NCBI GenBank assembly: GCA_013178225.1
Contig: JABLXE010000003.1
Location: forward strand, 348,693 to 412,692
Source: Methanotrichaceae archaeon
GTDB taxonomy: Archaea; Halobacteriota; Methanosarcinia; Methanotrichales; Methanotrichaceae
Reading direction: 5' to 3'
DNA: 64,000 nucleotides
The notes under the pieces were generated by a model. It was not told the DNA's origin. It ran no database searches and worked only from the letters and a program-made list of their open reading frames with translations. The position numbers and the translations under genes are program-made. Position 1 is the first letter of the stretch. Every line of letters begins with the position of its first letter. Shown piece after piece: positions 34,046 through 41,925 of the stretch.

Positions 34046-35335
34046 ATGCAAAGAGCCTGCGAGCAAGACCGTGCCCTGGGTATGGAATATTACCTGACCG
34101 ACTCGCCGGGCTGTAGCGGCGTTCTGCGAAGCAGCCCCGAGGACTTTCAGGTCCAAGAGATATATTCCGAGCGAGACTACGAGGGCGGACGGTTCCTGGT
34201 AATTGAGGTCTCCAAGAGAGACTGGGACACTCACCATCTGATCCGGGAGATGTCGAGACGCCTGCGCATTAGCCAGAAGAGAATCGGATGGGCAGGAACC
34301 AAGGATAAGCGCGCCGTCACCCGCCAGCGCATGAGCATCATGAACCTGGAGCAAGCAGATCTTGAGAGGATACGGCTTCCCGATCTGGAGATTAGGGTGC
34401 TGGGCCGGAGCAATCGTGGAGTGAGTCTTGGAGATCTGCTGGGAAACCGTTTCGCCATACATATCCGGAATCTGAAATGTTCCGCGCCGGAGGAGAGATT
34501 TGCGTCCGTCAGCGAAGAGATTCTCAGTCATGGCGGCCTGCCGAACTACTTCGGGGTGCAGAGGTTCGGAGAGACCAGGCCCGTCACTCACAAAGTGGGC
34601 AGAGCGCTGGCCAGGGGCCAGATCGAAGAGGCGGTCTTCATCTACCTGGCCCTTCCTTTTCCGGGAGAGCCGGACAGGACGAGGGAAGCAAGGCAGGAAC
34701 TCTGGGAGAAGAGAGACGTGGCCCAGGCCCTGAAGACCTATCCCGAGTATCTGAGCTACGAGCTGGCCATGCTCAACTACCTGGTGGCCCACCCGGGGGA
34801 CTTTGCAGGCTCGTTTAAGGTGCTATCTCCAAATCTGCAACGCCTGTTCATCCACGCCTACCAGTCCTACCTCTTCAACCTGATGCTCAGCCGGAGGATG
34901 GAGGCCGGCCTGGCACTGGACTGCCCGGCAGAGGGAGACGTGGTCTGCTTTTTGCGCGGCGACCTTCCCGATCCCGGCCGGACCCAGAACGTGGTAGCGG
35001 ATAATCTATCAGCGGTCACCCGCCTGGCAAAACGAGGTCGGGCTTTTGTGACTATGCCTCTCGTCGGATACGAATCTCAGCTGGCAGCGGGAACGGAAGG
35101 AGAGATAGAGCGAGATGTCCTGGATCAGGAGAAAATTACACCGGAGAGCTTCCAGGTTAAGGATAGCACTGAGCTGGGCTCCCGGGGCACCAGGCGGGCC
35201 GTGCTCCTCCGGGTCTCGCCACAGGTCCAGGTTTCCGGAGACTGTGCCCGGTTGGAGTTCTCCCTTCCGCCGGGAAGCTACGCAACTGTGGTCTTGAGAG
35301 AGTATATGAAAAGCGGCAGCCTTATCTTAGATTAG
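34046..35335 (+). CDS. truD: tRNA pseudouridine synthase D
   Basis: 429 residues of TruD, which makes pseudouridine 13 in tRNA. The catalytic Asp is in GWAGTKDKRAVTRQ (about residue 82), preceded by VIEVSKRDWDTHHLIREMSRR. A TruD insertion domain (about 160-310) follows and the pattern NYFGVQRFG is present. The first 12 residues are variable, and the ATG near 34082 is an alternative start; the ATG at 34046 is preceded by GAGGAGA. Confidence 0.95.
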   Translation: MQRACEQDRALGMEYYLTDSPGCSGVLRSSPEDFQVQEIYSERDYEGGRFLVIEVSKRDWDTHHLIREMSRRLRISQKRIGWAGTKDKRAVTRQRMSIMNLEQADLERIRLPDLEIRVLGRSNRGVSLGDLLGNRFAIHIRNLKCSAPEERFASVSEEILSHGGLPNYFGVQRFGETRPVTHKVGRALARGQIEEAVFIYLALPFPGEPDRTREARQELWEKRDVAQALKTYPEYLSYELAMLNYLVAHPGDFAGSFKVLSPNLQRLFIHAYQSYLFNLMLSRRMEAGLALDCPAEGDVVCFLRGDLPDPGRTQNVVADNLSAVTRLAKRGRAFVTMPLVGYESQLAAGTEGEIERDVLDQEKITPESFQVKDSTELGSRGTRRAVLLRVSPQVQVSGDCARLEFSLPPGSYATVVLREYMKSGSLILD

Positions 35336-35352
35336 CGAGGAGGTTCAAGGTC

Positions 35353-36246
35353 GTGCACCTAGAAGATCCTTATGTGGTGGTCTACAAGCAGATTCATGCC
35401 GTCTGCAGCGAAGACGATCGGCAGGCCGAGATCATGGAGCTGTCCAGCTGCTACGGCGGCTCGGCCTGGGCCAGGTTTCATTATTCCAAAGGTCCTCTGA
35501 TTCTGGCCTCACGCAACCTGGGGAACTGGTTCCGCTATACTGTGAGGCCCGGCACCATCGATCTTGACCTGAAGTCCTCCCGCCGCTCGGCGGGAATTGA
35601 ATCGGTTCTGATCAATGGCGGCGAAGTGAGGATAACCTACGCCGGCCTGGGAGGCGGCGGCGTCGGAGCCACCCTGTCTAGAGCCAAAGCCGGCGATGTG
35701 CTGCGCTATGAGGTATCCGAATGCGGAGGGGGACGGGTGGCCAAGGGAACCCTCGTCGTTCCCAGAAGAGAGCGGCTGATCGTCGGAGTTGACGACACCG
35801 ACTCCAAGACCGAAGGAGCCACCTGGTCGCTCTTGCACAACATCGCCTCTGCGGTTGACCGTCCGGAAGCCCGCTACGTGTCTCACTCCCTGGTTCAGCT
35901 GTTTCCCGTCCCCACCAAGACCCAGAACTGCGTCTCCACTGTGATCGAGTTTGCCTGTCTTCCCGGCCGGGATGAAGAGATGCTCGCAGACTTCCGGTCC
36001 CTGCTGGAGAGATACAGCGTCTCCTCTCAGACCGGCATGGCGGTCTTCAGAGGCTACGACCCCTCGATTCTTCTTCCATTTTCTCTCCGCTGCAAACGAG
36101 AGCGGGTGCTCTATGAGGATGCCACGGCCGCGGCAAAGGCGGCAAATGTGGAAGTGGTGCTGGACGGCCAGGGCTTGATCGGTGCAGTGGCAGCTCTGCC
36201 CCACTTTGCCCAGCCCGATGAATCGGTGAAGCCGGGAATCGAATGA
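35353..36246 (+). CDS. Methanogenesis marker protein 11
   Basis: 297 residues matching methanogenesis marker protein 11, a family limited to methanogens. The second half has VGVDDTDSKTEGATWSLLHNIA, the nucleotide-binding segment shared with DUF1743/TiaS-like proteins, and VSTVIEFACLPGRDEEML. The start is GTG at 35353 after GAGGAGG. Its stop overlaps the ATG of an IorA-like TPP protein. The function is unknown; the DDTD motif suggests ATP-dependent chemistry. Confidence 0.85.
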   Translation: MHLEDPYVVVYKQIHAVCSEDDRQAEIMELSSCYGGSAWARFHYSKGPLILASRNLGNWFRYTVRPGTIDLDLKSSRRSAGIESVLINGGEVRITYAGLGGGGVGATLSRAKAGDVLRYEVSECGGGRVAKGTLVVPRRERLIVGVDDTDSKTEGATWSLLHNIASAVDRPEARYVSHSLVQLFPVPTKTQNCVSTVIEFACLPGRDEEMLADFRSLLERYSVSSQTGMAVFRGYDPSILLPFSLRCKRERVLYEDATAAAKAANVEVVLDGQGLIGAVAALPHFAQPDESVKPGIE

Positions 36247-37709
36247 AGGGAACGGATGCCGTAAGGCTGGCCGTGGAAGATGCCGGCGTCGAGAGCATCA
36301 CTTACGTTCCCGGCTATCCGGCAACTGAGCTTGCTGAAGATCTCGGAGCGGAGATCTCGATAAATGAAAAAGTGGCCCTGGAGGTAGCCCTCGGTGCATC
36401 GGTCACCGGCGCCCGTTCCCTGGTTCTCTCAAAGCAGCTGGGTCTAAACGTGCTGGCAGACCCGCTGGTGATCTCGGCCGTTCACACCGTGGGCTCAGGC
36501 CTGGTAGTGATAGCGGCAGACGACCTGGGCCCCAAAGGCTCGCAGGCGGAGATGGACAGCCGCGCTTATGGACCACTGGCCGAGCTGCCGGTCTTGGATC
36601 CGAGAGACATTGCAAGCCTTTATGCCTCAGTGCTGGAGGCCTACCAGATATCCGAATGGCTGAGAGTTCCAGCCATCGTTCGGGTGACAGAGCGGCTATT
36701 ATCTTCCCAGGGGCCGGATGTCTCGCGCCGAGAGGCCAAAGGCCATGGCCTCAAGTTCGATTCCAGAACCTGGGAGCTGACCGTCAAGGGCCGGCATCAG
36801 AAGCACCATTTCGACGTCTTGCGGGCGGCAGAAGAGGCCTCAGAGGCCACACTGTTAAACCGCGTGGAGATCTCGGGCGGCGTGGGAATTATCGCCAGCG
36901 GCTATCCGGCCAGCCTGGCTTCAGGTCTTGGCACCTCGATTCTCTTTCCCGGATACAGCCACCCATTGCCCTGGAAGACCATCAGGCGATTCGTGGAAGG
37001 GCACCGGCTGGTGCTGGTGGCAGAGGAGCCCGAGCCTTTTATCGAGTCACAGCTGCGCATGAGCCCCAAAGTGAGGGGAAAGCTCACCGGCCATCTGCTT
37101 CGGGGTCCTCTGGAGCGTCGGGACCTGGTTTTTGCTTTAGAGAATATTGATCGGGAATCGGTTGTTCGAACCTGTCAGTACGAAAGCACCGAGGAGCGTG
37201 GATATTCCGGCATCTGCTCCGACTGCCCGTTTAATCCCCTCTACCGGGCGCTGGCAAAGCTGGAAGTGGCGGTAGCCGGAGATGCCGGTTGCGTGATCAA
37301 AGCCACTCGCGAGCCCTACCTGGCGGTGGACGTGGCATTCGGCCTGGGATCGTCCATTGGTGTGGCCTCTGGCTTTCAGAGAAAGGGAGTTGCCGCCCTG
37401 GGCGACTTCGCCCTGGCCCATTCGGCCCTGCAAGGACTTATCAACGCGGTTTGGCAGGGACGGGAGGTCCTGGTAGTATTGTTCAAGAATGACGTTGCAG
37501 CCACCACCGGAGGGCAGAAGGCTCCTGACCTGGTCGGGCTCCTGGAGACGCTGGTGCCTGTCACCCGGGTAAAACTTCCCGCAGACAAGTCGTGCCTGGA
37601 ACAGATGCTTTTAGAGGAGCTGAAGAGACCCGGGTGCAGCGCGGTAGTGGCTGAAGGACGATGCTCCAGACAGAAAGAGAAAGAAAAAGGCGAAGGGAAC
37701 GGCAAATAA
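36243..37709 (+). CDS. IorA-like thiamine-pyrophosphate protein coupled to methanogenesis marker 11
   Basis: 488 residues resembling the alpha subunit of indolepyruvate ferredoxin oxidoreductase. The N-terminal pyrimidine-binding half has YVPGYPATELAEDL and EKVALEVALGASVTGARSL. The C-terminal TPP-binding half has VAGDAGCVIKATREPYLAVDVAFGLGSS and an ALGDFALAHSALQGLINAV metal site. A Cys pair in GYSGICSDCPFNPLY replaces the IorA equivalent. The C-terminal two-[4Fe-4S] ferredoxin domain of classical IorA is absent, and no IorB gene is adjacent. Start overlaps the marker-11 stop. Substrate unknown. Confidence 0.8.
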   Translation: MKGTDAVRLAVEDAGVESITYVPGYPATELAEDLGAEISINEKVALEVALGASVTGARSLVLSKQLGLNVLADPLVISAVHTVGSGLVVIAADDLGPKGSQAEMDSRAYGPLAELPVLDPRDIASLYASVLEAYQISEWLRVPAIVRVTERLLSSQGPDVSRREAKGHGLKFDSRTWELTVKGRHQKHHFDVLRAAEEASEATLLNRVEISGGVGIIASGYPASLASGLGTSILFPGYSHPLPWKTIRRFVEGHRLVLVAEEPEPFIESQLRMSPKVRGKLTGHLLRGPLERRDLVFALENIDRESVVRTCQYESTEERGYSGICSDCPFNPLYRALAKLEVAVAGDAGCVIKATREPYLAVDVAFGLGSSIGVASGFQRKGVAALGDFALAHSALQGLINAVWQGREVLVVLFKNDVAATTGGQKAPDLVGLLETLVPVTRVKLPADKSCLEQMLLEELKRPGCSAVVAEGRCSRQKEKEKGEGNGK

Positions 37710-37768
37710 AAGGGGAGAAGGAGAAAGACTCTACCCCAGGATGGTCCGGTTCTCCCGCCGGCAGCCTT

Positions 37769-38812
37769 TCAATCGCAGTAGAACGTTGACTGGGACAGTG
37801 AATAGCCCGAGGCCATAAGCTGGCTGCGGCAGCGCTCCCGGTCATAGTAGGGAGACATCCGGGATGTGCTCTCTTCGCCGGAGAGCCATTCTGCGGCCGT
37901 GGTGCCAAGACTTGAGGGTCTGGTTTGTGCCCTCTGGTCCAGGAAGGTCCGGGACTGGGCTTCAGCCTCCGGCATGAACGGATACTGCCAGTACTTGGTC
38001 ATGACGGCCCCAGCACTATTGAGGGTTGCATGCAGCCATTCGCTCCTGGCAGGCTGACTTATCAGCACCTGAACGTTCATGTTGGTCCCATCAGCCACTT
38101 CTTCATAGCCTATGATGTTGTTGTAATCATCGAACACTACCACATAGCCAGGGCCGATGCTCATTACTTCCGGAATCACCACCGTTCCGTCGGGATCGTT
38201 TACAGTTTGTGTCCGGACCGTGATCGAAGGCACCGCAGGTGCGGACTGTATGGTGAGCACCGTCTCCTGCGGCTTCATCTCGACGTGGAAACTGGATAAT
38301 AGCGCTTCAGTCATGTTTTCGGGAAGCAGCAGTATCATCTCCACCTTAGTCCTGCCGATCAGGACGTTGCTGCCCTCCGGCTGCGTTTCATCAAGCCACA
38401 TCTCTACCATGGTGCTGTTCACGATCTTATGGTCGCTTATTCGAGGACCGGTGGTGGATATCACCTGCGCCGGATGGCCGTCGATTAGCGGATATGATAT
38501 GTTGGATGCTACGATCTCCGGATCACTTTTCAGATACAGATTCTGCCAGAATCCACAAGGGAAATCAGCATACTGCCACAGGTTGTGCTCAGTTATGCCG
38601 ATCAGCGCCCGTGTATCGTTATCGAATACGATATCAAAGGCATAACCCGTTGACTCGTTGTCCGCTGATTCCGGGTGCAGCGACAGGCTGTATTCTTGGG
38701 CGGTGTTCAGATCAAAAGAGATGGTATATGGCCCTGCTACGACCTCTTCGGGCGCAGCTGTTGCTGAAAGAGCAAGCAACAGCATCACGACAAGGGATGA
38801 CAGAACTTTCAT
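37769..38812 (-). CDS. Secreted protein with DUF7282-like domain
   Basis: 347 residues with a signal peptide (MKVLSSLVVMLLLALSATAA) and no membrane helix after it. The N-terminal two thirds are beta-rich and typical of methanogen surface proteins. About residues 220-280 resemble DUF7282 (VVIPEVMSIGPGYVVVFDDY; NNIIGYEEVADGTNMNVQV). The start was set to the ATG at 38812, 11 bases after AGGTGATC. The C-terminus is an unusual YDRERCRSQLMASGYSLSQS with two Cys. Probably exported; function unknown. Confidence 0.7.
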   Translation of the reverse strand: MKVLSSLVVMLLLALSATAAPEEVVAGPYTISFDLNTAQEYSLSLHPESADNESTGYAFDIVFDNDTRALIGITEHNLWQYADFPCGFWQNLYLKSDPEIVASNISYPLIDGHPAQVISTTGPRISDHKIVNSTMVEMWLDETQPEGSNVLIGRTKVEMILLLPENMTEALLSSFHVEMKPQETVLTIQSAPAVPSITVRTQTVNDPDGTVVIPEVMSIGPGYVVVFDDYNNIIGYEEVADGTNMNVQVLISQPARSEWLHATLNSAGAVMTKYWQYPFMPEAEAQSRTFLDQRAQTRPSSLGTTAAEWLSGEESTSRMSPYYDRERCRSQLMASGYSLSQSTFYCD

Positions 38813-38920
38813 AAATTGATCACCTGCACAGGTCAATATCAATTCACAATTTTTCTACTGGTTTGAAGTAATGCGGCCCGGATATAAAAATTTTTTGAGT
38901 TTTAGAAGAACGGAAAGGAT

Positions 38921-39115
38921 GTGCATGTCGATCAGAATCCCTGTTCCTGGTGTCCGCATTTTCAGAAAAGCCAATATGATGTGAGGAGTCAGAAACCCTG
39001 TGCAAGCCCCGGCTCAGATGAAAAGTACAAAGGAGGTACAAAGGAGGTACAAATGGATGGGTGCTATTGCAGCTGGTGTTTTTCAGACCCCCAGGAAGAC
39101 CGTCTGGGCCTATAA
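38921..39115 (+). CDS. Small Cys-rich protein (possible zinc ribbon)
   Basis: A 64-residue open frame starting at GTG with CSWC near each end (NPCSWCPHF and GCYCSWCFSD), plus one lone Cys between. Two CxxC pairs is a zinc-finger arrangement. A TATA-like box at 38882-38890 stands about 35 bases upstream, compatible with a nearly leaderless mRNA. The 3' half is built on a short tandem nucleotide repeat (GGTACAAAG-like, 39028-39053). Real coding is likely but not certain; a shorter 20-residue product from the internal ATG at 39053 cannot be excluded. Confidence 0.45.
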   Translation: MHVDQNPCSWCPHFQKSQYDVRSQKPCASPGSDEKYKGGTKEVQMDGCYCSWCFSDPQEDRLGL

Positions 39116-39184
39116 ATAGAAATTAATTATTATATTTTATTTTCCGGGACAACTCTTAAGTAATTACATAAAAGGTATTGAGTT

Positions 39185-40069
39185 ATGATTAATGATGGGA
39201 CAGCGACTAAGAGCGGCGACATGCCTGACGATCTCATGGTTAAAGTCGATCAGCTGTTGGATGAGTTCATGGCGATGGTTGACGCTCTGGTTGAGGATCG
39301 CCATCTTCAAAGAGGCATTGCCAGAAGTCAGCTTCCCTGCAGCGTGGCCGCAATTGTGGATCAAGAAAACCTGAGCATCATCGCGCAGTTCCGCCCTGAG
39401 AACCGGTTTTTTACCTATATTTACCAACCCGATATGTCCATTTCGCTCCAGAAGGCCAAGATAAGCGGCCAGTGGGAGTTCGGCTTTGAAGATCCATTCG
39501 TAATCCAAATCCCTAGCCGACTGCTGGACGAAAGCCCTGAGAAGCGCCGTCTGGAGCTGCAGAAAATCGCATCGGATCATATTGATTCCGAGTTCATGAG
39601 ATTCCAAAACATCCTGAGCCTGATGCGCGGCAGGCCCATATTTGGACCTGCACCCATGGCCGCCGACGCTCACCTGGCCTTGATCTTGCTTCCCTTTGAT
39701 CAAGACAGAGACCTGAATTCCGAGGCCATCAAGGCCGCAATTGTGGAGAGCGGCGCCAAAGCGTCGCTTTCCAAAGACATAAGGTCCGGCAGGGCGGCAG
39801 TGAAGGATTTATGGGAGGCGATAAATGAATCCCGAATAGTGATTGCGGATTTGACCGGGCCCGACCCGGCGGTTATGTACGCTTTAGGAATAGCTCATAC
39901 AGTAGGCAAAGAAACCGTATTGATATACCCGAAAGGCTCAAAATATCTGGTGGACATACCCAGAACCCACAGAGTGGAGTATGAAGATGGCGAGTCCGGC
40001 CGGGAGAGACTGAAAAAAGATCTCACAAGACTGCTGGCGGAAATGCTTGAACCGCTAGCCGATGCTTAA
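39185..40069 (+). CDS. Protein with C-terminal nucleoside-deoxyribosyltransferase/TIR-like fold lacking the catalytic Glu
   Basis: 294 residues. The N-terminal 155 residues have no recognised domain. The C-terminal region (about 160-255) follows the pattern of N-deoxyribosyltransferase-like proteins used in many effector and sensor proteins: HLALILLPFDQ, ESRIVIADLTGPDPAVMYALGIAH and TVGKETVLI. Where relatives have YELG with a catalytic Glu, this protein has YALG, so nucleoside or NAD hydrolysis is doubtful. A TATA-like box precedes it. Single gene, between two intergenic AT tracts. Confidence 0.6.
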   Translation: MINDGTATKSGDMPDDLMVKVDQLLDEFMAMVDALVEDRHLQRGIARSQLPCSVAAIVDQENLSIIAQFRPENRFFTYIYQPDMSISLQKAKISGQWEFGFEDPFVIQIPSRLLDESPEKRRLELQKIASDHIDSEFMRFQNILSLMRGRPIFGPAPMAADAHLALILLPFDQDRDLNSEAIKAAIVESGAKASLSKDIRSGRAAVKDLWEAINESRIVIADLTGPDPAVMYALGIAHTVGKETVLIYPKGSKYLVDIPRTHRVEYEDGESGRERLKKDLTRLLAEMLEPLADA

Positions 40070-40191
40070 CAATCGAGATGCTTATATGCAAGCCAGAGGC
40101 CTATAGTGTTATATAGTCCTGCAGTTATACGGGGTTCCGACTCCTAAATCGGCCGAATGAGCTTCACTTGACTTGAGGAGGGGAAAAGAGG

Positions 40192-41331
40192 TTGAAAAAG
40201 ATAAAGATGGCAGTGGCGGGTGTAGGAAATTGCGCAAGCTCTCTAATCCAGGGAATCGAGTATTACAAACATGTGGACGAAAAAGAATGCATCGGCTTGA
40301 TGCATTATGATATCGGCGGGTATAGAGCGGGCGACATAGATGTTGTGGCTGCCTTCGATATAGATGCACGAAAAGTGGGCAGAGATATCAGCCAGGCCAT
40401 CTCAGCACCACCTAACTGCACTAAAGTCTATTTCTCAGATGTTCCCCTCAAAGGAGTCGAGGTAAAGATGGGGCCGGTTCTGGACGGAGTAGCCCCTCAT
40501 ATGGCCAATTACCCGGAAGACCGAAGATTTCTGGTGGCCGATGTTTCGCCCTGTGATGTCAAACGAGAGCTGCAGGACAGCGGAGCCGATGTGCTGGTCA
40601 ACTACATGCCGGTGGGATCGGAAAAGGCCACCCGTTTCTACGCCCAGGCCGCTCTGGATGCCGGTGTGGGCTTCGTAAATTGTATGCCGGTCTTCATCGC
40701 CTCAGACCCGGCCTGGGCCGAGAAGTTCCAGCAAGGAGGGGTTCCAATCGTTGGCGACGACATCAAGTCGCAGATAGGAGCAACTATCGTTCATCGAGCT
40801 CTGGCTCAGCTCTTTAAAGACCGGGCCTGTGCTCTGGACAGAACTTACCAGCTCAACATCGGAGGCAACACCGACTTCTTGAACATGCTCAACCGGGAGA
40901 GGCTCAAATCCAAGAAGATCTCCAAGACGGAGGCAGTTCAGTCCATTCTGGATGTTCCCATGAAGGATGAGGATATCCACATTGGCCCATCCGACTATGT
41001 CCCATGGCAGAAAGACAACAAGGTCTGCTTCCTGAGGATGGAGGGCCGAATATTCGGAGATGTGCCCATCAACCTCGAGCTGCGGCTTTCGGTGGAGGAT
41101 TCGCCTAACAGCGGAGGTAGTGCCATCGACGCCATCAGGGTATGTAAGCTGGCCATGGACCGGAAGATCTCAGGGCCGCTGCTGGCCATATCTGCCTATA
41201 CCATGAAGCATCCGCCGGTTCAGTTCCCCGATGAGGTGGCAAAGGAGATGGTTGACGCATTCATTCGCGGAGAGGTCGGCGAAAAGGGCCAGGCAATTCC
41301 TTTCAGGCCCCAGGTAGTAACGGCAAGGTGA
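40192..41331 (+). CDS. ino1: myo-Inositol-1-phosphate synthase
   Basis: 379 residues; makes inositol-1-phosphate from glucose-6-phosphate, the precursor of archaeal inositol lipids. The NAD-binding VAGVGNCASSLIQGI is near the start; ADVLVNYMPVGSEKATRFYAQAAL, GVPIVGDDIKSQIGATIVHRAL and NIGGNTDFLNM are family signatures. The start is TTG at 40192, with GGAGGGG (about 40175-40182). Monocistronic, preceded by an AT-rich promoter region with TTATATAG at about 40110. Confidence 0.94.
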   Translation: MKKIKMAVAGVGNCASSLIQGIEYYKHVDEKECIGLMHYDIGGYRAGDIDVVAAFDIDARKVGRDISQAISAPPNCTKVYFSDVPLKGVEVKMGPVLDGVAPHMANYPEDRRFLVADVSPCDVKRELQDSGADVLVNYMPVGSEKATRFYAQAALDAGVGFVNCMPVFIASDPAWAEKFQQGGVPIVGDDIKSQIGATIVHRALAQLFKDRACALDRTYQLNIGGNTDFLNMLNRERLKSKKISKTEAVQSILDVPMKDEDIHIGPSDYVPWQKDNKVCFLRMEGRIFGDVPINLELRLSVEDSPNSGGSAIDAIRVCKLAMDRKISGPLLAISAYTMKHPPVQFPDEVAKEMVDAFIRGEVGEKGQAIPFRPQVVTAR

Positions 41332-41407
41332 GGACCGGCTCGACCTCAATAGCGGCCCCAGATCAGCTATCCAAAAAAGTCGACTCGATCTTTCGGCTCG
41401 GCCTTAG

Positions 41408-41914
41408 CTATTCGTGAGGCGAGCCCAAAGAGCCTGCCTTCTGATAAAATACGAGTGAGCATGTTGCATCTCCCCGACAGATGCGTGACCCACGCTTGAA
41501 GCTTATTTCTCCGAACTCTGAGGCCCAGACGGTGTTCTCAGCTCTGCAGATCAGGTTGCCCACCGTTTCGCCTATGTTCTCACGCCCTGATTTAACGATC
41601 AGGTCGTGCCAGGGACATCTGCTGACGAATACCTCAAATCCGTACTCCGTCCGCTGGCATCTGAAATCGAATCCCTCCAGGTCAAGCCTGGCTGTCAGAC
41701 CCTCATAAAGCCCATCGATGCCCTCATTCAGACCGGCAATGGCCTTCATGGTGCGGGCCTGGATCTTGGGCAGGACCGTCCAGACGGACTCATCCAGCTC
41801 AAGTGCAGCCTCAAATCCATGCATCTCTTCCACCTTCATGAACCACAGGCCATCGACGGCCTGATAGGAACGCTTAAAGTATTCTTTCTTCTGAAGATCT
41901 GAAAGCTCGATCAT
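41408..41914 (-). CDS. DUF6125/L-2-amino-thiazoline-4-carboxylate hydrolase-like protein
   Basis: 168 residues with the pattern of DUF6125/ATC-hydrolase-like proteins: WFMKVEEMHGFEAALELDESVW near the start, then RCQRTEYGFEVFVSRCPWHDLI with two Cys and a His and, near the end, SRICRGDATCSLVFY. These Cys/His residues could form a metal or heme site. The ATG at 41914 follows GAGGTGAG; the frame is open further upstream into the TPR gene but lacks similarity there. It is 11 bases after the stop of the long TPR gene. Function unknown. Confidence 0.65.
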   Translation of the reverse strand: MIELSDLQKKEYFKRSYQAVDGLWFMKVEEMHGFEAALELDESVWTVLPKIQARTMKAIAGLNEGIDGLYEGLTARLDLEGFDFRCQRTEYGFEVFVSRCPWHDLIVKSGRENIGETVGNLICRAENTVWASEFGEISFKRGSRICRGDATCSLVFYQKAGSLGSPHE

Positions 41915-41925
41915 GAACCCGGGAC

